Shown in pieces: positions 25,352-35,433 of a DNA stretch of 44,028 nucleotides. Each line of letters begins with the position of its first letter. Positions within the stretch are counted from its first letter, which is position 1. The translations under genes and the position numbers were made by a program. Where the stretch lies: positions 1-44,028 of the forward strand of contig JAFQJD010000008.1 in NCBI GenBank assembly GCA_017415105.1. The letters run 5' to 3'. The DNA is from Clostridia bacterium (lineage in GTDB: Bacteria; Bacillota; Clostridia; UBA1381). A model generated the notes under the pieces. That model did no database searches. It worked only from the letters and a program-made list of their open reading frames with translations, and was not told the DNA's origin.

Positions 25352-27271
25352 ATGAAACGAAGAATTAAACTCTACGGACTTATTTTAAGTCTGATGCTGC
25401 TTGTAACAGGCTGCGGATGCAGCGGCGGTGATGTAATTGTCGAAAAACCGTCAAAACGCAAACCGTCTACGGGCGAGAGCTGGACTGTTATGATTTATAT
25501 GAGTGCATCATCACTCGAAGATGAATACGGCCGTGCAGGCGAGGTGCTTAACTCGCTTTCTTATGATTTGCCTGAGAACGTAAATGTTATAGTAGAAGCA
25601 GGCGGATGTAATGAGTGGAGCATTGAAGGGATAAAGAATGACAAACTGCAGGATTTTGAAGTGCAGAAAAACGGCATACGCCTAATTGGTGAGCGACCGC
25701 TTGCGAATATGGGAAAGGCATCAACATATGCAGATTTCCTTAACCGCACAATAAAAGACTATCCGGCAGACCGCTATATATCTGTAATATGGGGCGAGGG
25801 TGGCAATCCGGTATCGGGCGTTGCATACGATGCTCTTTATGAATACGATTCGCTCACAGCCTCAGAAATTGCCGGAGCTCTTGCATCAACTGAAACCAAG
25901 CTTGATATAATCGGCTTTGATGCAGGAATGATGTCAAATCTTGAGGTAGCGGCGGCACTTGTTCCGTATGCTGATTATATGGTAGCATCCGAGGATATAA
26001 TGCCGCTTTCGGGCTGGGACTACAGGGGCCTTTTCTCATTCCTTTCAGAAAACCCCGATTCAGGTCCGGCACAGGTTGCACAGGTTATATGTGACGGCGT
26101 TTCGGATAACGTATGGGATGAATATGAATCAATTGTATCAATGTCTGTTATTGACCTTTCAGATGTGACAAAGCTGATGCAGGACTTTGACACACTTGCA
26201 TGGGGAATGGCAGGCGATGCGGAAAATTCAGACAAACTGCGTGCGATAAAGGCACAGCTTGATAAGGCAGAAAGAATGGGAGCAGGCACGATTTTTGAAG
26301 GTCAGTCAAATGTTATTGACCTTGGCTCGTTCAGAAACGCTGTCTACAGTGCTGTAAAGACAGACTATACAAATATTGACCGTGCTATTTCAAATGCAGT
26401 AATATACCGCACTGCAGGCAAGCTCCACAGCGACTCCTGCGGAATAAGCATATATTACCCACGAAACGGACTTGCTACAGATATAAATGAATACAAAAAA
26501 ATTTGCGTTAGTGCCGGATACAATGAGTTTATAGATAAAACTACAGCAAATGATGCTGTGTCTGACAGAGTTGCCGACTACAAGGCAACCGCAAGCTGGC
26601 AGGCGTATAACAGTGTGGTTGAAGCGAATACAGTTACCGCAGAGCCCGACCTTAACGGCAAGTATCTGCTTTACGCTTCAAACCCCGACATTATAAAAAA
26701 ACCGAGTGTAAACCTGTATAAATACAACGAGGAGGAGGGAATATACCTTTACCTTGCCTCTGATAGTGAAGTATCATACAGCAACATAACCAACTCATAT
26801 GAATACAGGCTCACAAACAAACAGCTTGAGCTCAACGGAATAGCTGTAAGCTCGTATCTTATAAACAGTATGGACGGTATGGCACTGTATTCAATTCCGG
26901 TCATATACGAGGATGAAATATCAAGTATACGTGTCCTTGCAAAAGAAACCGAAAAGGAAAAGTCGTATAAGGTTCTTGGAATATGGCAGGGTACAGATGC
27001 AAAAACGGGTATTATCGGACGCAAATATAAAACACCGTCCGTTGGTGATACAATAATCCCGATTTATGAAACATACGGTGAATACAAGGGAAAATACGTT
27101 GAGGGCAAGAGCCTTACACTGGTATTTGGCGGACTTAACATTAAGGAAAAGACGCTTGATGACGGTGAGTATCTGCTTTCATATACTGTCGAGGATATAT
27201 TCGGCAAGGTTACCCAAAGCAACACCACAAACGTGACAGCGATAAAAGGAAAGATGCAGATTTCAAGATAA
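25352..27271 (+). CDS. Clostripain-like (C11) lipoprotein lacking the catalytic His and Cys
   Basis: A lipoprotein of 639 residues: signal with lipobox VTGC (lipidated C21), a linker, a clostripain-family domain of about residues 40-400 (TVMIYMSASSLEDE; VIVEAGGCNEW) and a beta-rich C-terminal part. In active C11 peptidases the dyad is His in WDHGGG and Cys in FDAC. Here the matching sites read WGEGGN (E149) and FDAG (G192), so both are lost and the protein should not be a protease. It may bind peptide, act as a scaffold, or inhibit. The start is uncertain: ATG 25337 is an alternative for the same lipobox. It precedes murT by 28 bases in the same direction, suggesting an envelope role. Confidence 0.85.
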   Translation: MKRRIKLYGLILSLMLLVTGCGCSGGDVIVEKPSKRKPSTGESWTVMIYMSASSLEDEYGRAGEVLNSLSYDLPENVNVIVEAGGCNEWSIEGIKNDKLQDFEVQKNGIRLIGERPLANMGKASTYADFLNRTIKDYPADRYISVIWGEGGNPVSGVAYDALYEYDSLTASEIAGALASTETKLDIIGFDAGMMSNLEVAAALVPYADYMVASEDIMPLSGWDYRGLFSFLSENPDSGPAQVAQVICDGVSDNVWDEYESIVSMSVIDLSDVTKLMQDFDTLAWGMAGDAENSDKLRAIKAQLDKAERMGAGTIFEGQSNVIDLGSFRNAVYSAVKTDYTNIDRAISNAVIYRTAGKLHSDSCGISIYYPRNGLATDINEYKKICVSAGYNEFIDKTTANDAVSDRVADYKATASWQAYNSVVEANTVTAEPDLNGKYLLYASNPDIIKKPSVNLYKYNEEEGIYLYLASDSEVSYSNITNSYEYRLTNKQLELNGIAVSSYLINSMDGMALYSIPVIYEDEISSIRVLAKETEKEKSYKVLGIWQGTDAKTGIIGRKYKTPSVGDTIIPIYETYGEYKGKYVEGKSLTLVFGGLNIKEKTLDDGEYLLSYTVEDIFGKVTQSNTTNVTAIKGKMQISR

Positions 27272-27299
27272 GCATCAAAAAAGGAGCGTGACTGTTTAA

Positions 27300-28637
27300 A
27301 TGAAAAGACTTCTTGCAATATGGCTTGGCAAGCTTGTTTTTCTTGTTGGAAAAATTACAAAAAGACAGACCTCGTCAGCACCGGGTGAGCTGGCGTTAAA
27401 GGTATGCCCGTCACTTATAAGCGATATGAACAGACGCATAGGCAAAAAGGTAATTGTAACCTGTGGAACAAACGGAAAAACAACAACCAACAACGTAATC
27501 TGCACAGCCCTTGAAGCAAAGGGTTATACGGTGATGTGTAACCGTATCGGTGCAAATATGCTCTCAGGCGTTGTGACAGCATATATTGAATCTGCAACTC
27601 TTTCTGGTAAAATAAATGCCGATTATGCCTGTCTTGAAATTGACGAGGCATATGCGAAAATAATATTCAAACAGATAAAGCCGGATGTTATGGTGATAAC
27701 AAATCTGTTCCGTGACCAGCTCGACCGTTACGGCGAGCTTGACGGTACGGTAAATCTGATAAACTCTGCTATTGACCTTGCAGACGGTGTGACACTTGTA
27801 TTAAATGCCGATGATCCGGTGTGTGCACAGTTCGGAATGAAAGAGGGTGTAAAGGCACTCTATTACGGTGTGTCCGAAAAGGTGCTTGAGGATGAGGATA
27901 ATGCAAAAGAGGGACGTTTCTGTCCGGTTTGCGGCAGTGCACTCTCGTATAACTATCATCACTACAGCCAGCTTGGGGACTTCTTCTGCCCCGACTGTGC
28001 ATATAAGCGTCCGGAGCCTCACTATGTGATAAATAATGTGAAGCTTGGCGTGCCGATAAGCTTTGCGATAAACGGTGAGCAGTATACTGTTAACTATAAA
28101 GGTTTTTATAATATCCTTAACCTTTCCGCGGTATATGTAGCACTGTGTGCCGCAGGTGAGACGGTTGAAAATTTTGCTGATTTACTTTCGGCATACAAAC
28201 CGCCATCGGGCAGAATGCAGGAGTTTAAGCTCAATAAGCCGGTGGTCTTGAGCCTTTCAAAGAACCCTGCAGGCTTCAATCAGGCGATAACGACCGTAAA
28301 CAGCGATACACGCAAAAAAGATGTCATTCTTGCAATAAACGACGGTGCCGGAGACGGCAGAGATGTATCGTGGATATGGGATGTGAATTTCCCGAAGCTC
28401 AGAAACGAAAATACCGTTACTCTTTCCGTAACCGGCATAAGGCGTTACGATACAGCACTGCGGTTTAAGTATTCTGATATTGAGGTTGATGTTCTTACAG
28501 ACAATATGCGTGAGGCAATCACAAAAGCACTTGATACAGATTCAGAGATTGTCTATGTAATGGTCAACTATACCGCAATGTACGGAACAGAAGCGATTTT
28601 AAAAGAACTTGAAAGGGGATATAATGATGAAAATTAA
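27300..28637 (+). CDS. murT: Lipid II isoglutaminyl synthase, MurT subunit
   Basis: A Mur-ligase-like ATPase that, with GatD, amidates the alpha-carboxyl of D-Glu in lipid II. The 445 residues are normal length. TCGTNGKTTTNN (54-65) is the ATP P-loop. A zinc-ribbon insert with C208, C211, C230 and C233 (CPVCGSALS and CPDCAYKRP) is the MurT hallmark, and the C-terminal DUF1727 region has NDGAGDGRDVSWIWDV. AAGGAG (27281-27286) lies somewhat far from the ATG. gatD overlaps its 3' end by 14 bases. Confidence 0.94.
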   Translation: MKRLLAIWLGKLVFLVGKITKRQTSSAPGELALKVCPSLISDMNRRIGKKVIVTCGTNGKTTTNNVICTALEAKGYTVMCNRIGANMLSGVVTAYIESATLSGKINADYACLEIDEAYAKIIFKQIKPDVMVITNLFRDQLDRYGELDGTVNLINSAIDLADGVTLVLNADDPVCAQFGMKEGVKALYYGVSEKVLEDEDNAKEGRFCPVCGSALSYNYHHYSQLGDFFCPDCAYKRPEPHYVINNVKLGVPISFAINGEQYTVNYKGFYNILNLSAVYVALCAAGETVENFADLLSAYKPPSGRMQEFKLNKPVVLSLSKNPAGFNQAITTVNSDTRKKDVILAINDGAGDGRDVSWIWDVNFPKLRNENTVTLSVTGIRRYDTALRFKYSDIEVDVLTDNMREAITKALDTDSEIVYVMVNYTAMYGTEAILKELERGYNDEN

Positions 28638-29349
28638 GATATTGCATCTTTACCCCGATTTGTTGAATCTTTATGGCGATATGGGCAACATTGAGTGTTT
28701 AAAGCATCGCCTTATCTGGCGTGGTATTGATGTTGAGGTTATAGCACATCCGTCAGATGCAGGGGAGTTCGACGTGGCCGATATAGATATAATTGTTCTT
28801 GGCGGTGGTGGAGATGCCGAGGAGAAAAAAGTAATGCAGATGCTTGCCGTGCAAAAGGACAAGCTTATTGACTATGTAAATTCAGAGGGCACTTTGTTTG
28901 CTACGTGTGGCGGTATGGATATGCTTGGCAAATACTGCGTATTCGGAAAAGAAACCGTAGACGGTCCGGGCGTACTTGATATATATACAGAAAACAGCAA
29001 AAAACGTATGACGGGCGATGTTGTTCTTGATTCTGAAGTCTTTAACGGCAAAATAGTCGGATTTGAGAACAGAGGCCGCCGTACTGTTATAGGTGCGAAT
29101 ACTCCGCTTGGCAGAGTGTGCGAGGGCGGTGGAAATAACGGTGATGACAAAAAAGAGGGTGTGGTTTATAAAAATGTTATTGCTACACATCTGCACGGTC
29201 CCGTACTACCGAAAAATCCGCAATTGTGCGATTATATATTAGAATGTGAACTACAGAAAAAATATAAGGAATTTGCAAAGCTCTCGCCGCTTGCAGACGA
29301 GCTTGAGAAAAAGGCGAACGAATTTATTGTAAAAAGATATTCAAAGTAA
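28624..29349 (+). CDS. gatD: Lipid II isoglutaminyl synthase, glutaminase subunit GatD
   Basis: GatD supplies ammonia to MurT by glutamine hydrolysis. The 241 residues carry C95 in LFATCGGMDML and H189 in IATHLHGPVLPKNP, the class I-type (CobBQ-like) dyad. The ATG at 28624 follows GAAAGGGG and is preferred to a TTG-type start at 28609. It overlaps murT, so the two subunits are made together. The pair matches MurT/GatD of staphylococci and streptococci and indicates amidated peptidoglycan stems, although not essentiality here. Confidence 0.94.
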   Translation: MMKIKILHLYPDLLNLYGDMGNIECLKHRLIWRGIDVEVIAHPSDAGEFDVADIDIIVLGGGGDAEEKKVMQMLAVQKDKLIDYVNSEGTLFATCGGMDMLGKYCVFGKETVDGPGVLDIYTENSKKRMTGDVVLDSEVFNGKIVGFENRGRRTVIGANTPLGRVCEGGGNNGDDKKEGVVYKNVIATHLHGPVLPKNPQLCDYILECELQKKYKEFAKLSPLADELEKKANEFIVKRYSK

Positions 29350-29375
29350 ACCATTACAGCAGGAGAGGAGAAACT

Positions 29376-31142
29376 ATGCGTAAAATTCTTGACAGACTTA
29401 AAAATCTGCCCTGGATAAAAATAGCACCGTACGGCGGTGTTGTTTTCGGTGTGGTTTTATTCCTTGTCCTTGCTGTTACTACATATAACGATACTGTGAA
29501 CAAACGTGAGGAGCAGGGCGGACTTGTAACAAGATTTCCTACCGACTCCACGCAGTTTTTTGCAGGAGGTATGCCTGATTCGGGCATTATACTGTCGTGG
29601 TATGACAATACTGCAAAGCTTAAGACGGGTGAGATAACCACCTTGAAGCTTAATGCTGAGATTTACCCGATAACACTTGGTGAGAGAGACCTTGTTTTTA
29701 CGTCCTCATTGCCCGAATGTGCTGAAATTGACAGCGAAGGCAATATTACAGCAAAGAAAACGGGAAGTGTGGAGATTACCGTTTCAAACGCGGCAACCGG
29801 ACTTAGTGCAAAAGCATATCTGCAGGTAATACAGCCGATTGAAGGGTTTTATATCCAGAACCCGTCACTTAATGTATATACCACAGATACGGGCGTGAGA
29901 ATTGTACCGATGATTTACCCCGAAACAGCATCTAATACAACCGTAAAATGGTATTCAAAGGATACAAAAATAGTCGAGGTTGACCAGACCGGACACATCA
30001 AGCCGGTATCTACCGGAATGACAGAGGTTGTTGCGACCACTGCCGATGGCGGACATACTGCAAAATGCTTTGTGAATGTTATAAACGAAACAATCAGAGT
30101 TGATGAGGTGAAGATACTTAATAAAGACAAGACCGAGCTTGAACGTGGCGAGGCATTAAGACTTCTGGTATCGGTACTTCCGCAGAACGCAAGAAACAAG
30201 CTTGTAAGCTGGCAAAGCTCTGACGAATCAATAATATCGGTTACACAGACCGGCGTATTAAAGGGTGTAAACCCCGGCTCGGCAACCGTATATGCAATGA
30301 CAAGCGATGGAGTGTACGACAGTTTTAATGTAACCGTAAAAGCATCACAGTCTGTAATTGTTTCTCCGGGTACACCAAGCTATACCGTTCCAGGCGGTGT
30401 TACATATACTGCTTACGATATGACGCTTGATGAAATGACAGAAAAACAGATGTCAACAAATCCTGTATATAACGACGGAAGCGGTCTTAAGTCTGCCGAC
30501 TTTAACCGCACAAGGATGTATGTTGACCCCAACGAGTTCTCAGAAAGCTCGTATAAATATCAATTTATGGACCTGTCGCACTATAACGGTATAAGCCGTG
30601 ACAAGCTTGCCATGTTCCTTGACGGCAAGGGCATATTAAGCGGTAAGGCAGATACATTTATACAGGCGGCAAGGCTCTATAACATAAGCGAGCTTTATCT
30701 TGTCGCACACGCCTGCCTTGAAACCGGATACGGCACATCACAGCTCGCAACGGGCGTAAACTATAACGGTGTACGGGTATATAATATGTTCGGTATAGGT
30801 GCTTTTGACAGCGATGCGGTGGGCACCGGTTCAAAGAAAGCCTACAGTGAGGGCTGGACAACGCCCGAGGCTGCAATTATGGGCGGTGCACAATGGATAA
30901 GCAAAAACTATATAAATGCAACATCGGGCAGACAGAACACACTCTATAAAATGCGATGGAACCCCGACAGCCCCGGAACACATCTTTATGCCGGCGATAT
31001 TGCGTGGGCAGTAACACAGTCAACCATAATGGAAAGGTTGTTTGCACAGTTCAGAGAAGCTTCGGTAAGCTATGAGGTACCTGTATATGCAGGCTCGGTG
31101 GCACCGGTTATTACAACAAACACAATGACTCTTGGTCGTTAA
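29376..31142 (+). CDS. Membrane-anchored Big2-repeat N-acetylglucosaminidase (GH73-type)
   Basis: A 588-residue protein: a short cytoplasmic tail, a TM or uncleaved signal at about 15-36, three bacterial Ig-like (Big2) domains between about 75 and 330 (each with a W/SS..I..VD..G.I pattern), and a C-terminal glucosaminidase domain. The catalytic glutamate should be E449 in AHACLETGYGTS, and the domain ends in a WAVTQSTIMERL helix. It would cut glycan chains of peptidoglycan at the cell surface. GGAGAGGAG precedes the ATG. It lies 26 bases after gatD and before a large glycosyltransferase, so a single envelope operon from murT on is likely. A WalR target is possible. Confidence 0.88.
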   Translation: MRKILDRLKNLPWIKIAPYGGVVFGVVLFLVLAVTTYNDTVNKREEQGGLVTRFPTDSTQFFAGGMPDSGIILSWYDNTAKLKTGEITTLKLNAEIYPITLGERDLVFTSSLPECAEIDSEGNITAKKTGSVEITVSNAATGLSAKAYLQVIQPIEGFYIQNPSLNVYTTDTGVRIVPMIYPETASNTTVKWYSKDTKIVEVDQTGHIKPVSTGMTEVVATTADGGHTAKCFVNVINETIRVDEVKILNKDKTELERGEALRLLVSVLPQNARNKLVSWQSSDESIISVTQTGVLKGVNPGSATVYAMTSDGVYDSFNVTVKASQSVIVSPGTPSYTVPGGVTYTAYDMTLDEMTEKQMSTNPVYNDGSGLKSADFNRTRMYVDPNEFSESSYKYQFMDLSHYNGISRDKLAMFLDGKGILSGKADTFIQAARLYNISELYLVAHACLETGYGTSQLATGVNYNGVRVYNMFGIGAFDSDAVGTGSKKAYSEGWTTPEAAIMGGAQWISKNYINATSGRQNTLYKMRWNPDSPGTHLYAGDIAWAVTQSTIMERLFAQFREASVSYEVPVYAGSVAPVITTNTMTLGR

Positions 31143-31159
31143 AGAAAGGATAGTGGAAA

Positions 31160-34100
31160 ATGACAGCTATAATAGGAATTATTGTTCTTACTGCAATGTT
31201 TGGCGGCGTTGCATGGTCGTCAATTGAAAAAAACACCTTTAAAACCATGAAAAGTGAAAAGAACAGCAACAGCTATATCTGGGTTCTTCTCATTCTCGGT
31301 CTTGTTGTCCGCATAATTGCGGCGGCAAGCTACAGGGGCCACGAAACGGATATGAACTGTTTTTCGGGCTGGTCGGATATGATATTCAACAACGGACTTT
31401 CACAGTTCTATTTATCCGAAGGCTTTCACGACTATCCGCCCGGTTATGTATATGTAATGTACGTTCTTGGTGCAATAAAAAGCATTTTCGGTCTTGACGG
31501 TGCTTCGTGGTGGGTAGTGTTAAAGCTCCCGTCAATTATAGCAGACCTTGCAATGGGATACCTTGCATATAAAATCACAACGAAGACATATTCACAAAAA
31601 GCCGGTGTGATTATTTCGGCATTTATTGTATTTAACCCTGTTGTAATATTCAACAGCTGTATCTGGGGACAGGTCGATTCGGTGCTTGCAATATTCTGTG
31701 CACTTGCGGTATATTTTGCTGCAGAAAAACGCTTCACCGCATCATTTTTTGCGTTTGGTGCGGCTATACTTATAAAACCGCAGGCAATATTCTTTGCACC
31801 GGTAATTGTGTTTGGCATAATAGAAGAAATATTTATCAACAACGGGTTCGATGCGAAAAAGCTTATAAAAACAGTGCTCTGGGCACTTGCGGCGGTGGCT
31901 GCAGTGTTTGTGCTGTTTATGCCGTTCGGAACAAACCCGATGCACGGTATAGAGGTAATACTCAATCAGTACATCGAAACGGTCGGTCAGTATAATTATA
32001 TGACAATAAACGCATTCAACCTTTACGGTGCAATGGGGCAGAACTGGACAGAGCTTTCATTGGTTGTATCTGTAATCGGTTATCTCTTGATGGCGGCAGT
32101 GGTGGTATTTGCAGGTTTTCTGTTTTTTAAAAAGAGCGGTAAGGAGAAATACTATCTTGTTTCTGCAATCCTTGTATTCGGCATATATATGCTTGCACCG
32201 AAAATGCACGAAAGATACGCATTCCCGGGTATATTTATGCTCATAATGCTTGTAGGTGCGTGTCCTGTAACGAAGAACTTCCTGTTCTACGGTCTGTATT
32301 CGCTTTCGCAGTTCTTTAATATTGCATGGGTGCTTCTTGTTTACGAAACAAACACAGGCAAATACTTCAAATCACCGGTAATTGCTGTAGCTTCAGTTAT
32401 AAATCTTGTTCTGTTTGCATGGATGGCATATACTGCAACAAAGAAAACAGAAACGGTTGTGCCACAAAAGGTACAGCAAAAGCCCGAACCGAAAAAAACG
32501 GTACAGGAAAAGACGAAATCTGAACCGAAAAAGACTTTAAAAAGCCAGTCAGGCGGATTCAGATTAAGTGAGAAGCTTGTAAAAATAACTGCGTTTGATA
32601 TTTGTGCAATTATTGCTATAACGGCAGTTTATTCGTGTGTAGCTTTCTATAAGCTTGGTGATAAGGTTGCACCCCAGACGAGTGCGGAGATTCTACAAAA
32701 CAGCATAACGGTCGATTTTGGCGAGGAGAAAAATATTTCAAAAACAGCATTCTTCCTCGGTGCAAGAAACCTTGAGGAAAGAAGACAGCTTACGTTTACT
32801 TATCTTGATAGCAACAAACAGACAGTAAAAGAGGATGTCAATGAGTCGGGTGCAGTGTTTGTATGGACAATCCGTGAGGGCATAGACGCAAATGCACGCT
32901 ATGTAACAATAACAAGCAATGCTACAGAAAACCCGACAGACCCGAGCGACAGAGTATATCTTAACGAGGTATGCTTCCTTGATACTGACGGAAATGTGAT
33001 AACACCAAAAAATGCAGATGATAGCGAGGTCAGTGCACTCTTTGATGAGCAGGACTACCTCACAACCGAAAAATCGTATATGTCGGGAACGTATTTTGAC
33101 GAGATATACCATCCCCGTACTGCATACGAGTTTTTACACGGTATGAGTGTATATGAATGGACACATCCGCCGCTTGGCAAGGTGCTTATGGGTATTGGTA
33201 TATCAATATTCGGTATGGTACCGTTTGGCTGGAGATTTATCGGTACACTGTTCGGCATATTTATGGTGCCGGTTGTGTATCTTCTTGCAAGACGTTGCCT
33301 TAAATATAAATGGCTTGCAGTTTTGTCGTGCCTGATTTTCACTTTCGATTTTATGCACTTCACGCAGACTCGTCTTGCAACGATTGACACGTATGTAACC
33401 TTCTTTATAATGCTGATGTACTACTATATGTATAAGTATTATAAAAAGAGCTTCTATGACACACCGTTATGGAAAACGCTTGTTCCGCTTGGTATTTCGG
33501 GAATATTCTTCGGCTTCTCTGTTGCATCAAAATGGACGGGACTTTACGCCGGAGCAGGACTTGCGGTTATATTCTTTATGACACTTTATGACCGCTTTAA
33601 AGAATATAAATATGCTTTATCAGCACCTGACGGTGAAACGGACGGAATAAGTCATAAAATGGTTATAGAAACATTTAAAAAGAATACAGTTATAACACTT
33701 GCGTTCTGTTGTGTGATGTTTATAGCAGTTCCGTTTGCGATATACGCATTTTCATATATTCCGTATATGGCAACCCCGAGCGGAGAGGGCTTTAAGACCA
33801 TATTTACAAACGCAGAATCTATGCTCACATACCACGGAAAAACGGTTGTGGCAGCAACTCATCCGTATTCATCGCATTGGTTTGAGTGGCCGGTTATGTA
33901 CCGTCCGTTATGGTATTTCTCAAACACACTTGAGAACGGTCTCAAGCAGGGAATAAGTGCAATGGGTAACCCTCTGGTATGGTGGGCTGGTATTCCTGCA
34001 GTTGGATACTGCCTTGCACTTTCAATAATAATTCCGTTGAAGAAAAACAACTATTTTGGAAAGAACAAATATAATTTTGCGGTAGCATATGGTGTAGTAT

Positions 34101-34564
34101 TTGCAATATTATGTCTTTTTGCCGGCGTATCGGGTATGGGTAAAGAAACCCTTGCAAGACTTCTGCCGTGTGTGGCGTTGTACTCAGTTGTATTTGTCGG
34201 GATATTTGTCATTACACTGATGTGTGATGACAAGCTCAAGCAGACCTCTGCACGCACACCGCTGTTCCTTGTAATCGGCTATTTTGCAGGATATATGCCG
34301 TGGATGCTTGTATTAAGAACTACGTATATCTATCACTACTTCCCGTGTGTTGTGTTTGTGGTGCTTATGATAGGCTACTGTATTAAAAACATTTACGATA
34401 ATGCAAAGAACAAAAAGGCAGTTATTATTACTGCATCAGTTTATACAGCCGTTGCAGTAGGAATGTTTATTTTGTTCTACCCCGTTATAAGCGGACAGCC
34501 AGTCTCACTTGAATTTGCAGAAAAATTCCTTAAGTGGTTCTCATCATGGGTTCTGGTAGCCTGA
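31160..34564 (+). CDS. Two-module GT-C glycosyltransferase, PMT-type C-terminal half
   Basis: 1134 residues with two polytopic modules. Module 1 (about 1-430) is a GT-C-like mannosyltransferase with the acidic loop GHETDMNCF near residue 60 and DYPPGYVYV. A Lys/Pro/Gln-rich linker (about 430-475) leads to a TM and a beta-sandwich of about 510-610 resembling discoidin-type domains. Module 2 (about 630-1134) is PMT/GT39-like: DEIYHP near 645, YEWTHPPLGK and TRLATIDTYVTFF. GT39 enzymes O-mannosylate exported proteins from polyprenyl-phosphate mannose. Both modules face outward; the substrates are unknown. The beta domain may grip acceptor glycan or protein. It starts 17 bases after the glucosaminidase gene. 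Confidence 0.88.
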   Translation: MTAIIGIIVLTAMFGGVAWSSIEKNTFKTMKSEKNSNSYIWVLLILGLVVRIIAAASYRGHETDMNCFSGWSDMIFNNGLSQFYLSEGFHDYPPGYVYVMYVLGAIKSIFGLDGASWWVVLKLPSIIADLAMGYLAYKITTKTYSQKAGVIISAFIVFNPVVIFNSCIWGQVDSVLAIFCALAVYFAAEKRFTASFFAFGAAILIKPQAIFFAPVIVFGIIEEIFINNGFDAKKLIKTVLWALAAVAAVFVLFMPFGTNPMHGIEVILNQYIETVGQYNYMTINAFNLYGAMGQNWTELSLVVSVIGYLLMAAVVVFAGFLFFKKSGKEKYYLVSAILVFGIYMLAPKMHERYAFPGIFMLIMLVGACPVTKNFLFYGLYSLSQFFNIAWVLLVYETNTGKYFKSPVIAVASVINLVLFAWMAYTATKKTETVVPQKVQQKPEPKKTVQEKTKSEPKKTLKSQSGGFRLSEKLVKITAFDICAIIAITAVYSCVAFYKLGDKVAPQTSAEILQNSITVDFGEEKNISKTAFFLGARNLEERRQLTFTYLDSNKQTVKEDVNESGAVFVWTIREGIDANARYVTITSNATENPTDPSDRVYLNEVCFLDTDGNVITPKNADDSEVSALFDEQDYLTTEKSYMSGTYFDEIYHPRTAYEFLHGMSVYEWTHPPLGKVLMGIGISIFGMVPFGWRFIGTLFGIFMVPVVYLLARRCLKYKWLAVLSCLIFTFDFMHFTQTRLATIDTYVTFFIMLMYYYMYKYYKKSFYDTPLWKTLVPLGISGIFFGFSVASKWTGLYAGAGLAVIFFMTLYDRFKEYKYALSAPDGETDGISHKMVIETFKKNTVITLAFCCVMFIAVPFAIYAFSYIPYMATPSGEGFKTIFTNAESMLTYHGKTVVAATHPYSSHWFEWPVMYRPLWYFSNTLENGLKQGISAMGNPLVWWAGIPAVGYCLALSIIIPLKKNNYFGKNKYNFAVAYGVVFAILCLFAGVSGMGKETLARLLPCVALYSVVFVGIFVITLMCDDKLKQTSARTPLFLVIGYFAGYMPWMLVLRTTYIYHYFPCVVFVVLMIGYCIKNIYDNAKNKKAVIITASVYTAVAVGMFILFYPVISGQPVSLEFAEKFLKWFSSWVLVA

Positions 34565-34588
34565 TAGTGAAAAGGAAAGGACAAGAAA

Positions 34589-35431
34589 ATGCGAATAATT
34601 AACAGTGCCCAAATAACAAAAGCGGTACGGAAAATGTGTATCAGTGCCAACTGTCACTTAAACTCCGACATCCGCAATGCTATAGAAAATGCACTTGAAA
34701 CCGAAAAATCGGAGGTTTCAAAAGGCATACTTGAAAAACTGCTTCTTAATGCGGATATTGCAGACAAAAAAGAAGTACCAATATGTCAGGATACCGGAAT
34801 GGCAGTGTTCTTTGTCGAAATCGGCAAGGAAGTGTTTGTCGAGGGTGATACAATAACCGATGCTATAAACAAAGGTGTTTCGGAGGGCTACACAGAAGGG
34901 TATTTGCGTAAATCCGTTGTAGGTGATCCGCTTGAGCGAGTGAACACTAACGACAACACACCGGCGGTTATATATTATGACTACACAGACGGCGACAAAA
35001 TCAGAATAACTTTTGCACCCAAAGGCTTCGGAAGCGAAAACAAGGGCGGAGTTAAAATGCTTAACCCGTCAGACGGTGTAGACGGTGTGGTTGATTTTGT
35101 GGTTGAGACGGTTAAAAAAGCCGGTGCAAACCCGTGTCCGCCGATGGTTATAGGCGTAGGTATAGGCGGCACAATGGATAAAGCCGCAGTGTTGTCTAAA
35201 AAGGCACTTACACGTGATATAACACAACGCAACAAAAATCCGTATTATGGTGAGCTTGAAAAAACAATTCTTGAAAAAGTAAACAGGCTTGGCATAGGCC
35301 CGCAGGGGATGGGCGGAACAACAACGGCACTTGCGGTCAATATAGAAGAATACCCTACGCATATTGCAGGCTTGCCGGTCGCGGTTAACATCAACTGCCA
35401 CGCAACACGTCATGCAGTGGAGGAAATTTGA
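34589..35431 (+). CDS. Class I fumarate hydratase, alpha subunit
   Basis: A 280-residue iron-sulfur hydratase alpha subunit (fumarase A N-terminal region or tartrate dehydratase alpha). Three cysteines for the [4Fe-4S] cluster are visible, in [10 protein letters not shown] (C66), NPCPPM and NINCHATRH. The [10 protein letters not shown] and GIGPQGMGG segments are conserved. Hydrates fumarate to malate, oxygen-sensitive. A beta subunit normally follows it directly, but the next gene is an XRE regulator, which overlaps the stop codon region, so the beta gene must be elsewhere if the enzyme works. RBS AAAGGAAAGG fits the ATG. Confidence 0.92.
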   Translation: MRIINSAQITKAVRKMCISANCHLNSDIRNAIENALETEKSEVSKGILEKLLLNADIADKKEVPICQDTGMAVFFVEIGKEVFVEGDTITDAINKGVSEGYTEGYLRKSVVGDPLERVNTNDNTPAVIYYDYTDGDKIRITFAPKGFGSENKGGVKMLNPSDGVDGVVDFVVETVKKAGANPCPPMVIGVGIGGTMDKAAVLSKKALTRDITQRNKNPYYGELEKTILEKVNRLGIGPQGMGGTTTALAVNIEEYPTHIAGLPVAVNINCHATRHAVEEI

Positions 35432-35433
35432 AA

